From NCBI GenBank assembly GCA_040901445.1, contig JBBDYQ010000004.1, positions 20,754-84,753 of the forward strand: DNA of 64,000 nucleotides, read 5' to 3'. The translations under genes and the position numbers were made by a program. The stretch comes from Thermoleophilaceae bacterium. GTDB taxonomy: Bacteria; Actinomycetota; Thermoleophilia; Solirubrobacterales; Thermoleophilaceae. Under the pieces are notes generated by a model that was not told the DNA's origin, made no database searches, and saw nothing but the letters and a program-made list of their open reading frames with translations. Positions 16,329-24,496 of this stretch are shown piece after piece; position 1 is the stretch's first letter, and each line of letters begins with the position of its first letter.

Positions 16329-18503
16329 ATGAGCACCACCGAGCAGCCGATCGCCGAAGGAGTGGAGAAGGGCGAGCAGACGCGGGCCCGCTACCCCGAC
16401 GAGGAGGGCTACATCGAGCGCAACGGGGTGCGCGTGTTCTACGAGGTCTACGGCTCCGGCGAGCCCACGATCCTCTTCCTGCCGACCTGGACGTTCGTGC
16501 ACTCGAGGATCTGGAAGATGCAGATCCCCTACCTCGCCCGCCACCATCGAGTCGTCGTGTTCGACCCGCGCGGCAACGGCAGGAGCGACCGCCCGGCAAC
16601 CCGTGAGGCGTACGCGGAGCGCGAGTTCGCCCAGGACGCGCTCGACGTCATGGACGCCACCGGAACCGAGCGGGCCATCGTGGTGGGCCTGTCGCGCGGC
16701 GCCCAGCGGACGCTGCTGCTGGCCACCGAGCACCCCGAGCGGGTGATCGGCGCCGTGTTCATCGGGCCCTTCTTTCCCGCGAGCCTGCTCGCCGGTCTGC
16801 GCTGGCGCCTGATGAACCACCCGCGTCTCCTGCGGCTCTTCTTCACGCCGCCGCCCGTCGCGCGGGGCTGGCTGAAGTTCAACGCCGTCCACTGGCGCCG
16901 CGACTACCGCGACTTCGTCGAGTGGTTCGGCGCGCGCGCGACGTCCCAGCCCCATTCCACGAAGGCGTTCGACGACGCGGCCGCCTGGGCGCTCGAGACC
17001 GATCCCGACTCGCTGATCCTGTCCGTGCTGGGGGAGCCGGCGGCGCCGGTCACCCGCCGTGACCAGCTCGCGCTGGCCCGCCGCGTGCGCTGCCCGGTGC
17101 TCGTGATCAACGGGACGAAGGACAAGGTCACCGCGTTCGCCGACGCCCGGGCGCTGGCGAAGGCCACCGGCGGCCGGCTGCTGCCCGTCGAGGGCGGCGA
17201 TCACGCGCCGGAGGCCAGGCGCCCCGTCGAGGTGAACCTGGCCATCCGCGAGTTCGCCGACCCCACGTTCAGGCGGGACCCCACCGTGCACCGCTCCGAC
17301 GGGCGCCCGCGCGCGCTGTTCGTCTCCTCGCCGATCGGGCTGGGCCACGCGCGCCGCGACGTGGCGATCGCGCGCGAGTTGCGCGGCCTGGTGCCCGGCC
17401 TCCAGGTGGACTGGCTCGCCCAGGACCCGGTCACCCGCGTGCTGGAGGCCGACGGCGAGGCCATCCATCCGGCCAGCCGTCACCTGGCGAACGAGTCGGG
17501 CCACATGGAGTCCGAGTCGTCCGAGCACGACCTCCACTGCTTCCAGGCTTTCCGGCGTATGGACGAGATCCTCGCCGCCAACTTCATGCTCTTCGGCGAC
17601 GTGGTCCGCGACGAGCGCTACGACCTCTGGATCGGCGACGAGGCGTGGGAGCTCGACTACTACCTCCACGAGAACCCGCGCGAGAAGCGGGCTCCCTTCG
17701 TATGGCTCACCGACTTCGTGGGCTTCCTGCCGATGCCTCGCGGCGGCGAGCGGGAGGCGGAGGTCGCTGCCGATCACAACGCGCAGATGGTCGAGCACGT
17801 GCGCGACAACCCGGGCCTGCGCGACCGCTCGCTGTTCGTGGGCAATCCCAGCGACATCGTGCCCGAGAGCCTGGGCCCCGGGCTGCCGCAGATCCGCGAC
17901 TGGACCGAGCGCAACTTCGACTTCGCGGGGTACGTGACGGGCTTCGACCAGGCCGAGCTGCGCGACCGCGAGCGCCTGCGCGCCGAGCTGGGCTACGGCC
18001 CGGATGAGCGCGTATGCCTCGTCACGGTGGGCGGCTCCGGCGTGGGCGCCCACTTGCTGCGGCGCGTGATCGCGGCCTTCCCCGAGGCACGCGGGCTCGT
18101 GCCCGGGCTGCGGATGGTGGTCGTCGCCGGCCCGCGCATCGACCCGGCGAGCCTGCCCGAGGCGGACGGCCTCGAGGTGCGGCCCTACGTCCACGACCTC
18201 TACCGGCACCTGGCCGCGTGCGACCTCGCGGTGGTCCAGGGCGGGCTCACCACCGCGATGGAGCTCACGGCGGCCAAACGGCCGTTCCTCTACTTCCCCC
18301 TCCGCCATCACTTCGAGCAGTGCGTCCACGTGCACCACCGGCTGAAGGGCTACGGCGCGGGGCGCAGCATGGAGTTCGACACCTCCACGCCGGCGGTCAT
18401 CGCCGCTGCGATCGCGGAGGAGATCGGGCGCGAGGTGGACTATCGCGACGTCGAGACCGACGGCGCCCGGCGCGCCGCGGAACGGATCGCCGACATGCTC
18501 TGA
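16329..18503 (+). CDS. Alpha/beta hydrolase fused to a GT-B glycosyltransferase
   Basis: One 724-residue protein with two enzyme domains. Residues 25-315 form an alpha/beta hydrolase with nucleophile S122 (GLSRG), acid D265 (NGTKDKVT) and H292 (GGDHAPEARRP). Residues 328-724 form a MurG/UGT-like glycosyltransferase that starts with a Rossmann strand (RALFVSSPIGLGHARRDVA) and holds the nucleotide-sugar region (VVQGGLTTAMELTAAKRPFLYFP). The link between them shows no stop or start signal. The start ATG 16329 follows GGGAGGGTGGGCAC. Coupling hydrolysis and glycosylation on one small molecule is an inference. Its divergent neighbour is the SARP regulator. Confidence 0.85.
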   Translation: MSTTEQPIAEGVEKGEQTRARYPDEEGYIERNGVRVFYEVYGSGEPTILFLPTWTFVHSRIWKMQIPYLARHHRVVVFDPRGNGRSDRPATREAYAEREFAQDALDVMDATGTERAIVVGLSRGAQRTLLLATEHPERVIGAVFIGPFFPASLLAGLRWRLMNHPRLLRLFFTPPPVARGWLKFNAVHWRRDYRDFVEWFGARATSQPHSTKAFDDAAAWALETDPDSLILSVLGEPAAPVTRRDQLALARRVRCPVLVINGTKDKVTAFADARALAKATGGRLLPVEGGDHAPEARRPVEVNLAIREFADPTFRRDPTVHRSDGRPRALFVSSPIGLGHARRDVAIARELRGLVPGLQVDWLAQDPVTRVLEADGEAIHPASRHLANESGHMESESSEHDLHCFQAFRRMDEILAANFMLFGDVVRDERYDLWIGDEAWELDYYLHENPREKRAPFVWLTDFVGFLPMPRGGEREAEVAADHNAQMVEHVRDNPGLRDRSLFVGNPSDIVPESLGPGLPQIRDWTERNFDFAGYVTGFDQAELRDRERLRAELGYGPDERVCLVTVGGSGVGAHLLRRVIAAFPEARGLVPGLRMVVVAGPRIDPASLPEADGLEVRPYVHDLYRHLAACDLAVVQGGLTTAMELTAAKRPFLYFPLRHHFEQCVHVHHRLKGYGAGRSMEFDTSTPAVIAAAIAEEIGREVDYRDVETDGARRAAERIADML

Positions 18504-18520
18504 CGGCCCGCTATCCTCCT

Positions 18521-18535
18521 TAGGGCAAATCCCTA
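18521..18535. promoter_or_regulatory. TAGGG-N5-CCCTA inverted repeat before the rhodanese-MoeB gene
   Basis: A perfect 5-bp inverted repeat with a 5-base AT-rich spacer lies 19 bases upstream of the start. The spacing differs from the two iron boxes in this window (N4), so a different regulator is likely, or simply promoter structure. Confidence 0.4.
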
Positions 18536-18554
18536 TCGGCTTTCGAGGAATTAG

Positions 18555-19739
18555 ATGCCCAGCGGCGCAGAGCTAATCCGTCAGATCAAGGAGCGCATCC
18601 AGGAGGTGGACCCGAAGGAGGTCCACGGGGTCGCGAGCAATGGCAACGAAGCCGTGATCGTGGACGTGCGCGAGCAGCACGAGTACGAGGAGGCCCATCT
18701 GCCGGGCGCCAAGCACGTGCCCCGCGGCCATCTCGAGTCGCGCATCGAGGGCGCCGCCCCCGACCGCTCGCAGCGCGTGATCCTCTACTGCGCGTCGGGC
18801 AGCCGCTCGGCGCTGGCCGCCGACACGCTCACGGCACTGCTCGGCTACGAGAACGTCGAGTCCATGACCGGCGGCATCACGCTCTGGAAGGACCGCGGCT
18901 ACGACGTCGAGGTCCCGCGCGCCCTCACCGCGGACCAGCGCACGCGCTACTCCCGCCACCTGCTCGTCCCCGAGATCGGCCTCGAGGGCCAGCTCAAGCT
19001 GCTCGACGCCAAGGTGCTGCTGCTGGGCGCCGGCGGCCTGGGCGCCCCGGTGGCGCTCTACCTGGCCGCGGCGGGCGTCGGCACGCTCGGCCTCGTTGAC
19101 GACGACGTGGTGGACCTCTCCAACCTCCAGCGCCAGGTGGTCCACTCCAACGACCGCATCGGCATGCCCAAGGTGGACTCCGCGGAGATCGCCATCAAGG
19201 AGATCAACCCGGACGTCGAGGTGGTCAAGCACCAGACGCGCCTGGACGCCTCCAACATCATGGAGATCATCGAGGGCTACGACGTGATCGTGGACGGCGT
19301 GGACAACTTCCCCACCCGCTACCTCCTCAACGACGCCACCGTGCGCCTGGACATCCCGGTGGTCTCCGCCTCCATCCTGGGGTTCGACGGGCAGCTGTCG
19401 GTGTTCAAGCCCCACGACGGGCCCTGCTACCGCTGCCTCTACCCGACGCCGCCGCCGGCCGAGCTCGCGCCTTCGTGCGGGGCCAACGGCGTGCTCGGCG
19501 CGCTGCCGGGGACGATGGGGATGCTCCAGGCCACCGAGGTCGTGAAGCTGGTCATCGGCCAGGGCGAGCCGCTCGTCGGCCGGCTGCTCCTGTACGAGGC
19601 GCTCGGCGCCACGTTCACCGAGCTCAAGGTCCGGCGCGACCCCGGCTGCCCGGTCTGCTCGCGCGAGCCCGGGGACATCTCCGACGAGGAGATGGGCGTC
19701 TTCCCGGACTACGAGGCCTTCTGCGCCGCGTCCGGCTGA
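18555..19739 (+). CDS. Rhodanese-MoeB/ThiF adenylyl- and sulfurtransferase (CysO/MoaD activator)
   Basis: A 394-residue fusion. The N-terminal rhodanese domain (about 20-118) has its persulfide cysteine at C79 (LYCASGSRSA). The E1-like domain (125-394) has the nucleotide motif GAGGLGAP, the Arg finger (NLQRQ), zinc CYRC/CPVC pairs and an activating Cys in APSCGANGVLG. It adenylates the C-terminal Gly of a ubiquitin-like carrier and loads sulfur. In mycobacterial MoeZ the rhodanese domain is C-terminal; here it comes first, as in some proteobacterial MoeB proteins. The sulfur carrier gene follows 19 bases later. Confidence 0.93.
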   Translation: MPSGAELIRQIKERIQEVDPKEVHGVASNGNEAVIVDVREQHEYEEAHLPGAKHVPRGHLESRIEGAAPDRSQRVILYCASGSRSALAADTLTALLGYENVESMTGGITLWKDRGYDVEVPRALTADQRTRYSRHLLVPEIGLEGQLKLLDAKVLLLGAGGLGAPVALYLAAAGVGTLGLVDDDVVDLSNLQRQVVHSNDRIGMPKVDSAEIAIKEINPDVEVVKHQTRLDASNIMEIIEGYDVIVDGVDNFPTRYLLNDATVRLDIPVVSASILGFDGQLSVFKPHDGPCYRCLYPTPPPAELAPSCGANGVLGALPGTMGMLQATEVVKLVIGQGEPLVGRLLLYEALGATFTELKVRRDPGCPVCSREPGDISDEEMGVFPDYEAFCAASG

Positions 19740-19758
19740 GCTAGGGTCCCCGCCGCAC

Positions 19759-20034
19759 ATGCCGCTCGCGAAGATCCCACCGGTCCTGCGCCCGTCCACC
19801 GGCGGCGAGAAGGAGGTGCCCGTCGAGGGCGCCACGGTGGGGGACGCCCTGCGTGCGCTGGCGGAGCTGCACCCCGACACCCAGCGCCAGCTGTTCGCCG
19901 AGGACGGTGCGCTCAACCGCTACGTCAACGTCTACCTCAACGACGAGGACGTGCGGGTGCTCGACGGGCTGGACACGCCCGCGAGCGACAAGGACACGCT
20001 CGTGATCCTTCCGGCCATGGCCGGCGGCTCCTGA
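19759..20034 (+). CDS. cysO: MoaD/ThiS-like sulfur carrier protein, CysO type
   Basis: A 91-residue beta-grasp ubiquitin-like carrier. It shows the family core (PVEGATVGDALRALAELHP, NRYVNVYLNDEDVR, DTLVILPAMAGG). CysO carries thiocarboxylate sulfur to CysM for cysteine synthesis. The mature form must end in Gly-Gly, but this one ends GGS. The extra Ser implies proteolytic trimming, and the JAMM protease at 26980 is a candidate. The start is ATG 19759 with TAGGGT 11 bases upstream. Confidence 0.85.
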   Translation: MPLAKIPPVLRPSTGGEKEVPVEGATVGDALRALAELHPDTQRQLFAEDGALNRYVNVYLNDEDVRVLDGLDTPASDKDTLVILPAMAGGS

Positions 20035-20045
20035 GCGCAGGCGCG

Positions 20046-20059
20046 TTAGGCAACCCTAA
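20046..20059. promoter_or_regulatory. DtxR/IdeR-like iron box
   Basis: TTAGG-CAAC-CCTAA is a perfect inverted repeat with the N4 spacing of the DtxR/IdeR consensus core. It lies 20 bases before the iron-binding protein start and 7 bases before a TACGCT hexamer, so a bound repressor would block the promoter. Confidence 0.7.
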
Positions 20060-20079
20060 GTTCGTCTACGCTGTGGCCC

Positions 20080-21111
20080 GTGCACCGGCGCCGCATCATC
20101 GTCGTACTGTCCGCCTTCGCCACTCTCCTCGTGGCGGCGCTCGCCGGCGTGGTGGCGCTCACGTCGGGCTCCTCCAGCGACGAGATCGTGGTCTACACGG
20201 CCCGCCTCCACTACGGGGAGGAGGAGGCGTTCCGCCGCTTCGCCGAGCGCAGCGGCAACGACGTCAGGCTCTTCGGCGGCGACGGGCCCGCGCTCAACGA
20301 GCGCCTGTCAGCCGAGGGCGCGGATACCGAGGCCGACGTCCTCATCACGGTCGACGGGGCCAACCTCCAGCAGGCCGTGCGGGAGGATCTGCTCCAGCCG
20401 GTGGAGTCGGGCGTTCTCCGCGACAGCATCCCCGAGCGCCTGCGCGATCCGCAGAACCGCTGGTTCGCCGTCACCACGCGCGCCCGCACGATCATGCGCA
20501 GCAGCGAGCGCGTGCCGGAGTCCGAGGCGCCGCAGACCTACGAGGAGCTCGGTGACGCGCGCTGGCGCGGGCGTGTGTGCCTGCGCACGAGCGACAGCGT
20601 CTACAACTCGTCATTCGTGGCCGACCGCCTCGCCAAGGACGGCCCCGAGGCCACCGAGCGCATGCTGCGCTCGTGGATGGAGAACGACCCGACCATTCTC
20701 GGCTCCGACGTGGACGTGCTCGAGGCGATCGCCGAGGGCGAGTGCGACATCGGCTTCACCAACCACTACTACCTCGGCCGCATCCTCGCCGACGACGCGG
20801 ATTTCCCGGTGGCGCCCGTGTGGGCCGACCAGGCCGGCCGCGGCACGCACGTGAACTTCTCGGGCTTCGGGATCGTCAAGCACGCCGACAACGTGGGCGG
20901 CGCCCGTGAGCTCGTGGAGTACCTCGCCAGCCCGGAGGCGCAGTCGCTGTTCGCCGACACCAACAGCGAGTTCCCCGCCAATCCCGAGGCCGAGCTGCCG
21001 GCGCACATCGCCGATTGGGCCGGCTTCGAGGTGGACCCGATCGACGTCGAGGCCGACGCCGGGGCTCAGGCGGACGCGGTGGAGCTCATGAACGACGTGG
21101 GGTGGGAGTAG
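20080..21111 (+). CDS. Ferric-iron ABC transporter substrate-binding protein
   Basis: A 343-residue exported binding protein of the FbpA/FutA class. The N-terminal membrane anchor is residues 5-28. The family opening EIVVYTARLHYGEEE and the iron-binding tyrosine pair Y230-Y231 (TNHYYLGRI) are present. There is no lipobox Cys, so it is either released or held by an uncleaved anchor. The start is GTG 20080, with TACGCT seven bases upstream, suggesting a leaderless mRNA. The permease gene overlaps its end. Confidence 0.9.
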   Translation: MHRRRIIVVLSAFATLLVAALAGVVALTSGSSSDEIVVYTARLHYGEEEAFRRFAERSGNDVRLFGGDGPALNERLSAEGADTEADVLITVDGANLQQAVREDLLQPVESGVLRDSIPERLRDPQNRWFAVTTRARTIMRSSERVPESEAPQTYEELGDARWRGRVCLRTSDSVYNSSFVADRLAKDGPEATERMLRSWMENDPTILGSDVDVLEAIAEGECDIGFTNHYYLGRILADDADFPVAPVWADQAGRGTHVNFSGFGIVKHADNVGGARELVEYLASPEAQSLFADTNSEFPANPEAELPAHIADWAGFEVDPIDVEADAGAQADAVELMNDVGWE

Positions 21112-22736
21112 CGTCCGGAGCCCCGGCGGCGGCGCCTCCCGCGCGCCGCCGTCTCCCCCGGTTCGACGGCTGGGCCGCCGCGGGGATGGTCGTGGCGCTG
21201 CTCGTGGCGGCGCCACTGCTGGTCCTGCCGGGCGCGTTCCTCGATCCGCGCGTGGACGTCTGGTGGGGCGTGACGGGCGGCATTCTCCCCGAGGTCCTGC
21301 TGAACACCGCGCTGGTGGGCGGCGGGGTGGGGGCGGGCACCTTCGTGCTGGGCACCTCGCTGGCGTTGCTGGTGTCCTTCTATGAATTCCCCGGCCGGCG
21401 CGTGCTCGACTGGGCGCTGATCCTGCCGCTGGCCCTTCCCGCGTACGTCATGACCTTCGTGTACCTCGGGCAGGCCGGATTCGACCTCCCGCTGCGCACC
21501 ACCGGCGGGGCGGTCGCGATCCTCACGCTCGCGCTCTACCCCTACGTCTACCTGCTGGCGCGGGCGGCGTTCCGCGGCCAGTCGGGGAACGTGATCGAGG
21601 CTGCCCGCAGCCTGGGCGCCGGCCGTCTGAGCGCGATCGTGCGGGTGGCCCTGCCGATGGCACGACCGGCGCTGGCGGCGGGCACGCTCCTGGCCGTGAT
21701 GGAGGCCCTGGCCGACTTCGGCTCGGTGCAGCTGCTCGGCGTGAAGACCTTCACCGTGGCCATCTACCAGGTGTGGTTCGGCGCCTTCGACCGCCTGGCC
21801 GCCACCCAGCTCGCCACCCTGCTCATGGGGCTCACGCTCGCCCTGTTCGCGCTGGAGCGCCTGGCCCGCGGGCGCTCGCGCTTCGAGCAGCAGGCGGGCC
21901 GCGCGGCCGGGGTCGCGCGTGTGAGGCTGCACGGGCCGCGCGCGTGGCTGGCCGCGGCGTTCCCCACGGCCGTACTGGCGGTCGCCTTCGTCGACCCCGT
22001 CGCGCAGCTGGTGGTCTGGTCCTTCTCCTCGCTCGACGAGCCGCTCGTGCGCTCGGGCTTCGGCACCTGGGCGCGCAACAGCATCGTGCTGGCGGTTGTG
22101 GCGGCGCTGGTCGCGGTGCCGGTGGCGATGACGCTCGTATACGGGCTGAGGGTGGCGCCGTCGCGGGTGGGCCGTGCCGCCACGCGGGTGGCGTCGGTGG
22201 GCTACGGCGTGCCGGGCTCGGTTGTGGCCGTGGCCGCGCTGGTGTCCCTCGCGTGGGTGGACCACCGGCTGCAGGACGCCGGCGCCCTCGTCGGCATCTC
22301 GCTGGGCCTGCTGCTCACCGGCACGGCGCTCGGGCTTGTGTTCGCCTACGTCGTGCGCTTCCTCGCCCTGGCCTTCCAGAGCCTCGAGTCCCAGATGGCC
22401 CGCCTTTCCCCCAACCTCGACGCCGCGGCCCGCAGCCTCGGCGCCGACCGCCTCGAGGTCATGTGGCGCGTGCACATGCCGCTGATGCGCGTGGGTCTGC
22501 TGGTGGCCGGGCTGCTCGTGTTCGTGGAGACGATGAAGGAGCTGCCCGCCACCGTGCTGCTGCGTCCGTTCGGCGGCGACACGCTGGCGGTGGCCGTGTG
22601 GCAGTCCACCACCGAGTCGCTGTGGGAGGCCGCCGCGCTGCCCGCGCTCGCGATCGTGGCGGTGGGGCTGCTGCCGGTGGTCCTGCTGATGCGGGTGCTC
22701 GACCGCACGGGCAGGCGCGACCTCGTCGGGGGCTAG
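21102..22736 (+). CDS. Ferric-iron ABC transporter permease (FbpB type, two fused halves)
   Basis: A 544-residue membrane protein with about 12 transmembrane segments, made of two fused BPD-type permease halves. Each half has its EAA loop (EAARSLGAGRLSAIVRVALP; AARSLGADRLEVMWRVHMP), where the ATPase docks. The GTG at 21102 overlaps the binding-protein stop by 10 bases. No ATPase follows; the ATPase at 7581 is the best local partner. A hairpin follows the stop. Confidence 0.9.
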   Translation: MGVASGAPAAAPPARRRLPRFDGWAAAGMVVALLVAAPLLVLPGAFLDPRVDVWWGVTGGILPEVLLNTALVGGGVGAGTFVLGTSLALLVSFYEFPGRRVLDWALILPLALPAYVMTFVYLGQAGFDLPLRTTGGAVAILTLALYPYVYLLARAAFRGQSGNVIEAARSLGAGRLSAIVRVALPMARPALAAGTLLAVMEALADFGSVQLLGVKTFTVAIYQVWFGAFDRLAATQLATLLMGLTLALFALERLARGRSRFEQQAGRAAGVARVRLHGPRAWLAAAFPTAVLAVAFVDPVAQLVVWSFSSLDEPLVRSGFGTWARNSIVLAVVAALVAVPVAMTLVYGLRVAPSRVGRAATRVASVGYGVPGSVVAVAALVSLAWVDHRLQDAGALVGISLGLLLTGTALGLVFAYVVRFLALAFQSLESQMARLSPNLDAAARSLGADRLEVMWRVHMPLMRVGLLVAGLLVFVETMKELPATVLLRPFGGDTLAVAVWQSTTESLWEAAALPALAIVAVGLLPVVLLMRVLDRTGRRDLVGG

Positions 22737-22739
22737 CAA

Positions 22740-22760
22740 CGCCGGGAATCCTGCCCGGCG
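22740..22760 (+). terminator. Hairpin terminator after the iron permease
   Basis: A 7-bp stem CGCCGGG / CCCGGCG with a 7-base loop begins directly after the stop codon. Confidence 0.6.
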
Positions 22761-22797
22761 ACCTGATGCTGTCTCGGCGTCCTGCCTGCGGTGACCG

Positions 22798-22814
22798 GGG
22801 CCGCTTCGCGGCCC
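22798..22814. terminator. Hairpin terminator between convergent genes
   Basis: GGGCCGC-TTC-GCGGCCC, a 7-bp perfect stem with a three-base loop, touches the stop codon of the LPFTG protein gene. It can stop transcription from both sides. Confidence 0.65.
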
Positions 22815-23281
22815 TACCGGGGCTCTTCGTCCACGGCCTTGCGCAGCGCCACGCCCGTGGCCAGGGTGGCCGCGCCGATCGCCGCGGTGGCCGCCGTGTC
22901 GAGGCCGGTGAACGGCAGGGCGTCGCCACCGGCCACGCCGCCTGCCGCCGTGGCGCCCGCCACGCCGGACTCGTCGCCGGCCTCGCCGCCTTCGGCCGTG
23001 ACGCCCTGCACGGCACCCTCGCCGCCTTCGGCCGGCCCTGCGGCCTCGGTGCCCAGCACGGCGCCCTCGCCGCCCGCTGAGCTGCGCACCTCGATGCCGC
23101 CCACCCCGCCGCCACCGCCGGGCGAAGCGGGCGCGGTTGCGAGCAGCGCGCCGCCGCCCGCCACTCCGAGCTGTCGCATGAGCATCGGCGCAGCGTCACC
23201 GGTGAGCTGCGTGAGCGTGCCGTAATCCTCGATGTGCGGCTCTTCGTACCGACGAGCCGCGCCCCCTGCCCTGTCTTCCAT
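22814..23281 (-). CDS. Surface protein with a lasso-type RiPP leader motif and LPFTG sorting signal
   Basis: A 155-residue protein in three parts. Residues 12-27 match the lasso-peptide leader pattern Y-x2-P-x-L/I-x3-G-x5-T exactly (Y12, P15, I17, G21, T27). Residues 37-120 are a Gly/Ala/Glu-rich region with loose GGEGAV repeats. Residues 122-126 are LPFTG, followed by a hydrophobic helix and a basic-acidic end, the layout of a sortase substrate. No Sec signal is visible. The start ATG 23281 has a strong AGGAGGT site five bases upstream. The segment after T27 lacks the Gly1 and Asp/Glu 7-9 pattern of a lasso core. Function unknown. Confidence 0.72.
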   Translation of the reverse strand: MEDRAGGAARRYEEPHIEDYGTLTQLTGDAAPMLMRQLGVAGGGALLATAPASPGGGGGVGGIEVRSSAGGEGAVLGTEAAGPAEGGEGAVQGVTAEGGEAGDESGVAGATAAGGVAGGDALPFTGLDTAATAAIGAATLATGVALRKAVDEEPR

Positions 23282-23365
23282 GTGCGACCTCCTGATCGCA
23301 CCCCGCAGACTACCCCCTCGGCCCGTCCTCAAACCAGGGGAAGCCGTACTACACTTTCTGAAGCG

Positions 23366-24343
23366 ATGCTCGAGCCCCGCCTCGACAACCGGCCCTGCGG
23401 GGGGCGCTACGGCGACATCGTGCAGGCGATCGGCAACACGCCGCTCGTCGAGCTCAAGCGGCTGTCGCCCAAGCCCGGGGTGCGAGTCTGGGTCAAGCTC
23501 GAGAGCCACAATCCCACGGGCTCGGTCAAGGACCGCGTTGCCCGCGCGATGATCGAGGAGGCCGAGGCCGCCGGCGCCATCCGCCCGGGTCAGACCATCC
23601 TCGAGCCCACGTCGGGCAACACCGGCATCTCACTGGCCATGATCTGCGCCCGCAAGGGCTACCCGCTCGAGGTCGTGATGCCGGACAACGTCACGGAGGA
23701 GCGCACCCAGCTCCTGACCATGTACGGCGCGAAGATCACGAACTCGCCCGGCGAGCAGGGCTCCAACGGCGCCGTGGCCAAGGCGCTGGAGATGGCCGAG
23801 GCGGACGCCCGCTACTACATGCCGTACCAGTACGGGAACGAGGCCAACCCGCGCGCCCACTACGACGGCACGGCGGTCGAGATCCTCGAGGAGCTCGACG
23901 AGGTGTCCGCGTTCGTGGCGGGGCTCGGCACCGGCGGCACGCTCATGGGCAACGGCCGCCGCTTCAAGGAGGAGAACGACGACACGCTGATCGTCGCCGC
24001 CGAGCCGCTCCAGGGCGAGCTCGTGCAGGGCCTGCGCTCGCTCGACGACGGCTTCATCCCCCCGATCATCGACCTCACCCTCCTGGACCGGAAGATCTTC
24101 GTGTCCAACCGCGACGCGGTGGTGTGGACCAAGAAGCTGCTCGCGGAGGAGGGGCTCTTCGCCGGCGTCTCCACCGGCGCCGTGGCCGCCATCGCCGTGC
24201 GCGTGGCGAGGAATCTCGACGAGGGCAACGTCGTCTTCGTGGCCCCCGACGGCGGCTGGAAGTACCTGAGCTCCGGCGTCTACTCGAAGACGATCGAGGA
24301 GCTCGAGGCGGACGGCACCCTGGAGTCCGCCGCCTTCTGGTAG
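23366..24343 (+). CDS. cysM: PLP-dependent cysteine synthase, CysM (CysO-dependent) type
   Basis: A 325-residue type II PLP enzyme. The PLP lysine is in NPTGSVKDR, the phosphate loop is TSGNTGIS, and a second Gly-rich loop is GLGTGGTLMG. The NPTGS motif and the ending (GWKYLSSGVYS, then a short W-terminated tail) match mycobacterial CysM, which uses O-phosphoserine and thiocarboxylated CysO, more than CysK. CysO is 3.3 kb upstream and Mec+ 2.6 kb downstream. The start ATG 23366 follows a TACACT hexamer by 12 bases. Plain O-acetylserine sulfhydrylase activity remains possible. Confidence 0.88.
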   Translation: MLEPRLDNRPCGGRYGDIVQAIGNTPLVELKRLSPKPGVRVWVKLESHNPTGSVKDRVARAMIEEAEAAGAIRPGQTILEPTSGNTGISLAMICARKGYPLEVVMPDNVTEERTQLLTMYGAKITNSPGEQGSNGAVAKALEMAEADARYYMPYQYGNEANPRAHYDGTAVEILEELDEVSAFVAGLGTGGTLMGNGRRFKEENDDTLIVAAEPLQGELVQGLRSLDDGFIPPIIDLTLLDRKIFVSNRDAVVWTKKLLAEEGLFAGVSTGAVAAIAVRVARNLDEGNVVFVAPDGGWKYLSSGVYSKTIEELEADGTLESAAFW

Positions 24344-24452
24344 CGCGGCCGTCGGTGAGCACAGCCCCACGAGCGCTTCCGGCAGCGAGCCAGGGGGCGA
24401 GCTCTGCATGCCGGCGGGCTTTCGGCTGTGGGCATGGGGATCTCTCACACCA

Positions 24453-24472
24453 TATGCTACGCTGCGGTAGCA
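24453..24472 (+). promoter_or_regulatory. Promoter and inverted repeat before the toxin-antitoxin pair
   Basis: A TATGCT hexamer (24453-24458) overlaps a perfect 6-bp inverted repeat TGCTAC-N6-GTAGCA (24455-24472). This is the layout expected for autoregulation by a DNA-binding antitoxin. It also places transcription start downstream of the alternative GTG at 24428. Confidence 0.5.
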
Positions 24473-24496
24473 AATGAGCGAGGCGGTGGCATTCCC

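Noticed and set aside
14518..16332. A 604-codon open frame antisense to the SARP gene
   Set aside because: It is a shadow of high-GC codon use. Its sequence has no domain, and the SARP protein on the other strand has full-length domains.
16329..18503. Hydrolase and glycosyltransferase as two genes
   Set aside because: No stop, start or ribosome site lies between residues 310 and 330, and both domains are complete in one frame.
18521..18535. A third DtxR/IdeR iron box
   Set aside because: The arms are TAGGG/CCCTA with a 5-base spacer, which does not fit the TTAGG-N4-CCTAA geometry of the other two.
22814..23281. A lasso-peptide biosynthetic cluster
   Set aside because: The leader pattern is present, but no asparagine-synthetase-like cyclase, RRE protein or B2 protease is within the window, and the residues after the leader do not form a lasso core.
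23366..24343. CysK-type O-acetylserine sulfhydrylase
   Set aside because: The NPTGS motif and C-terminal end match CysM, and CysO and Mec+ are close by. It is kept as a lesser alternative in the entry.
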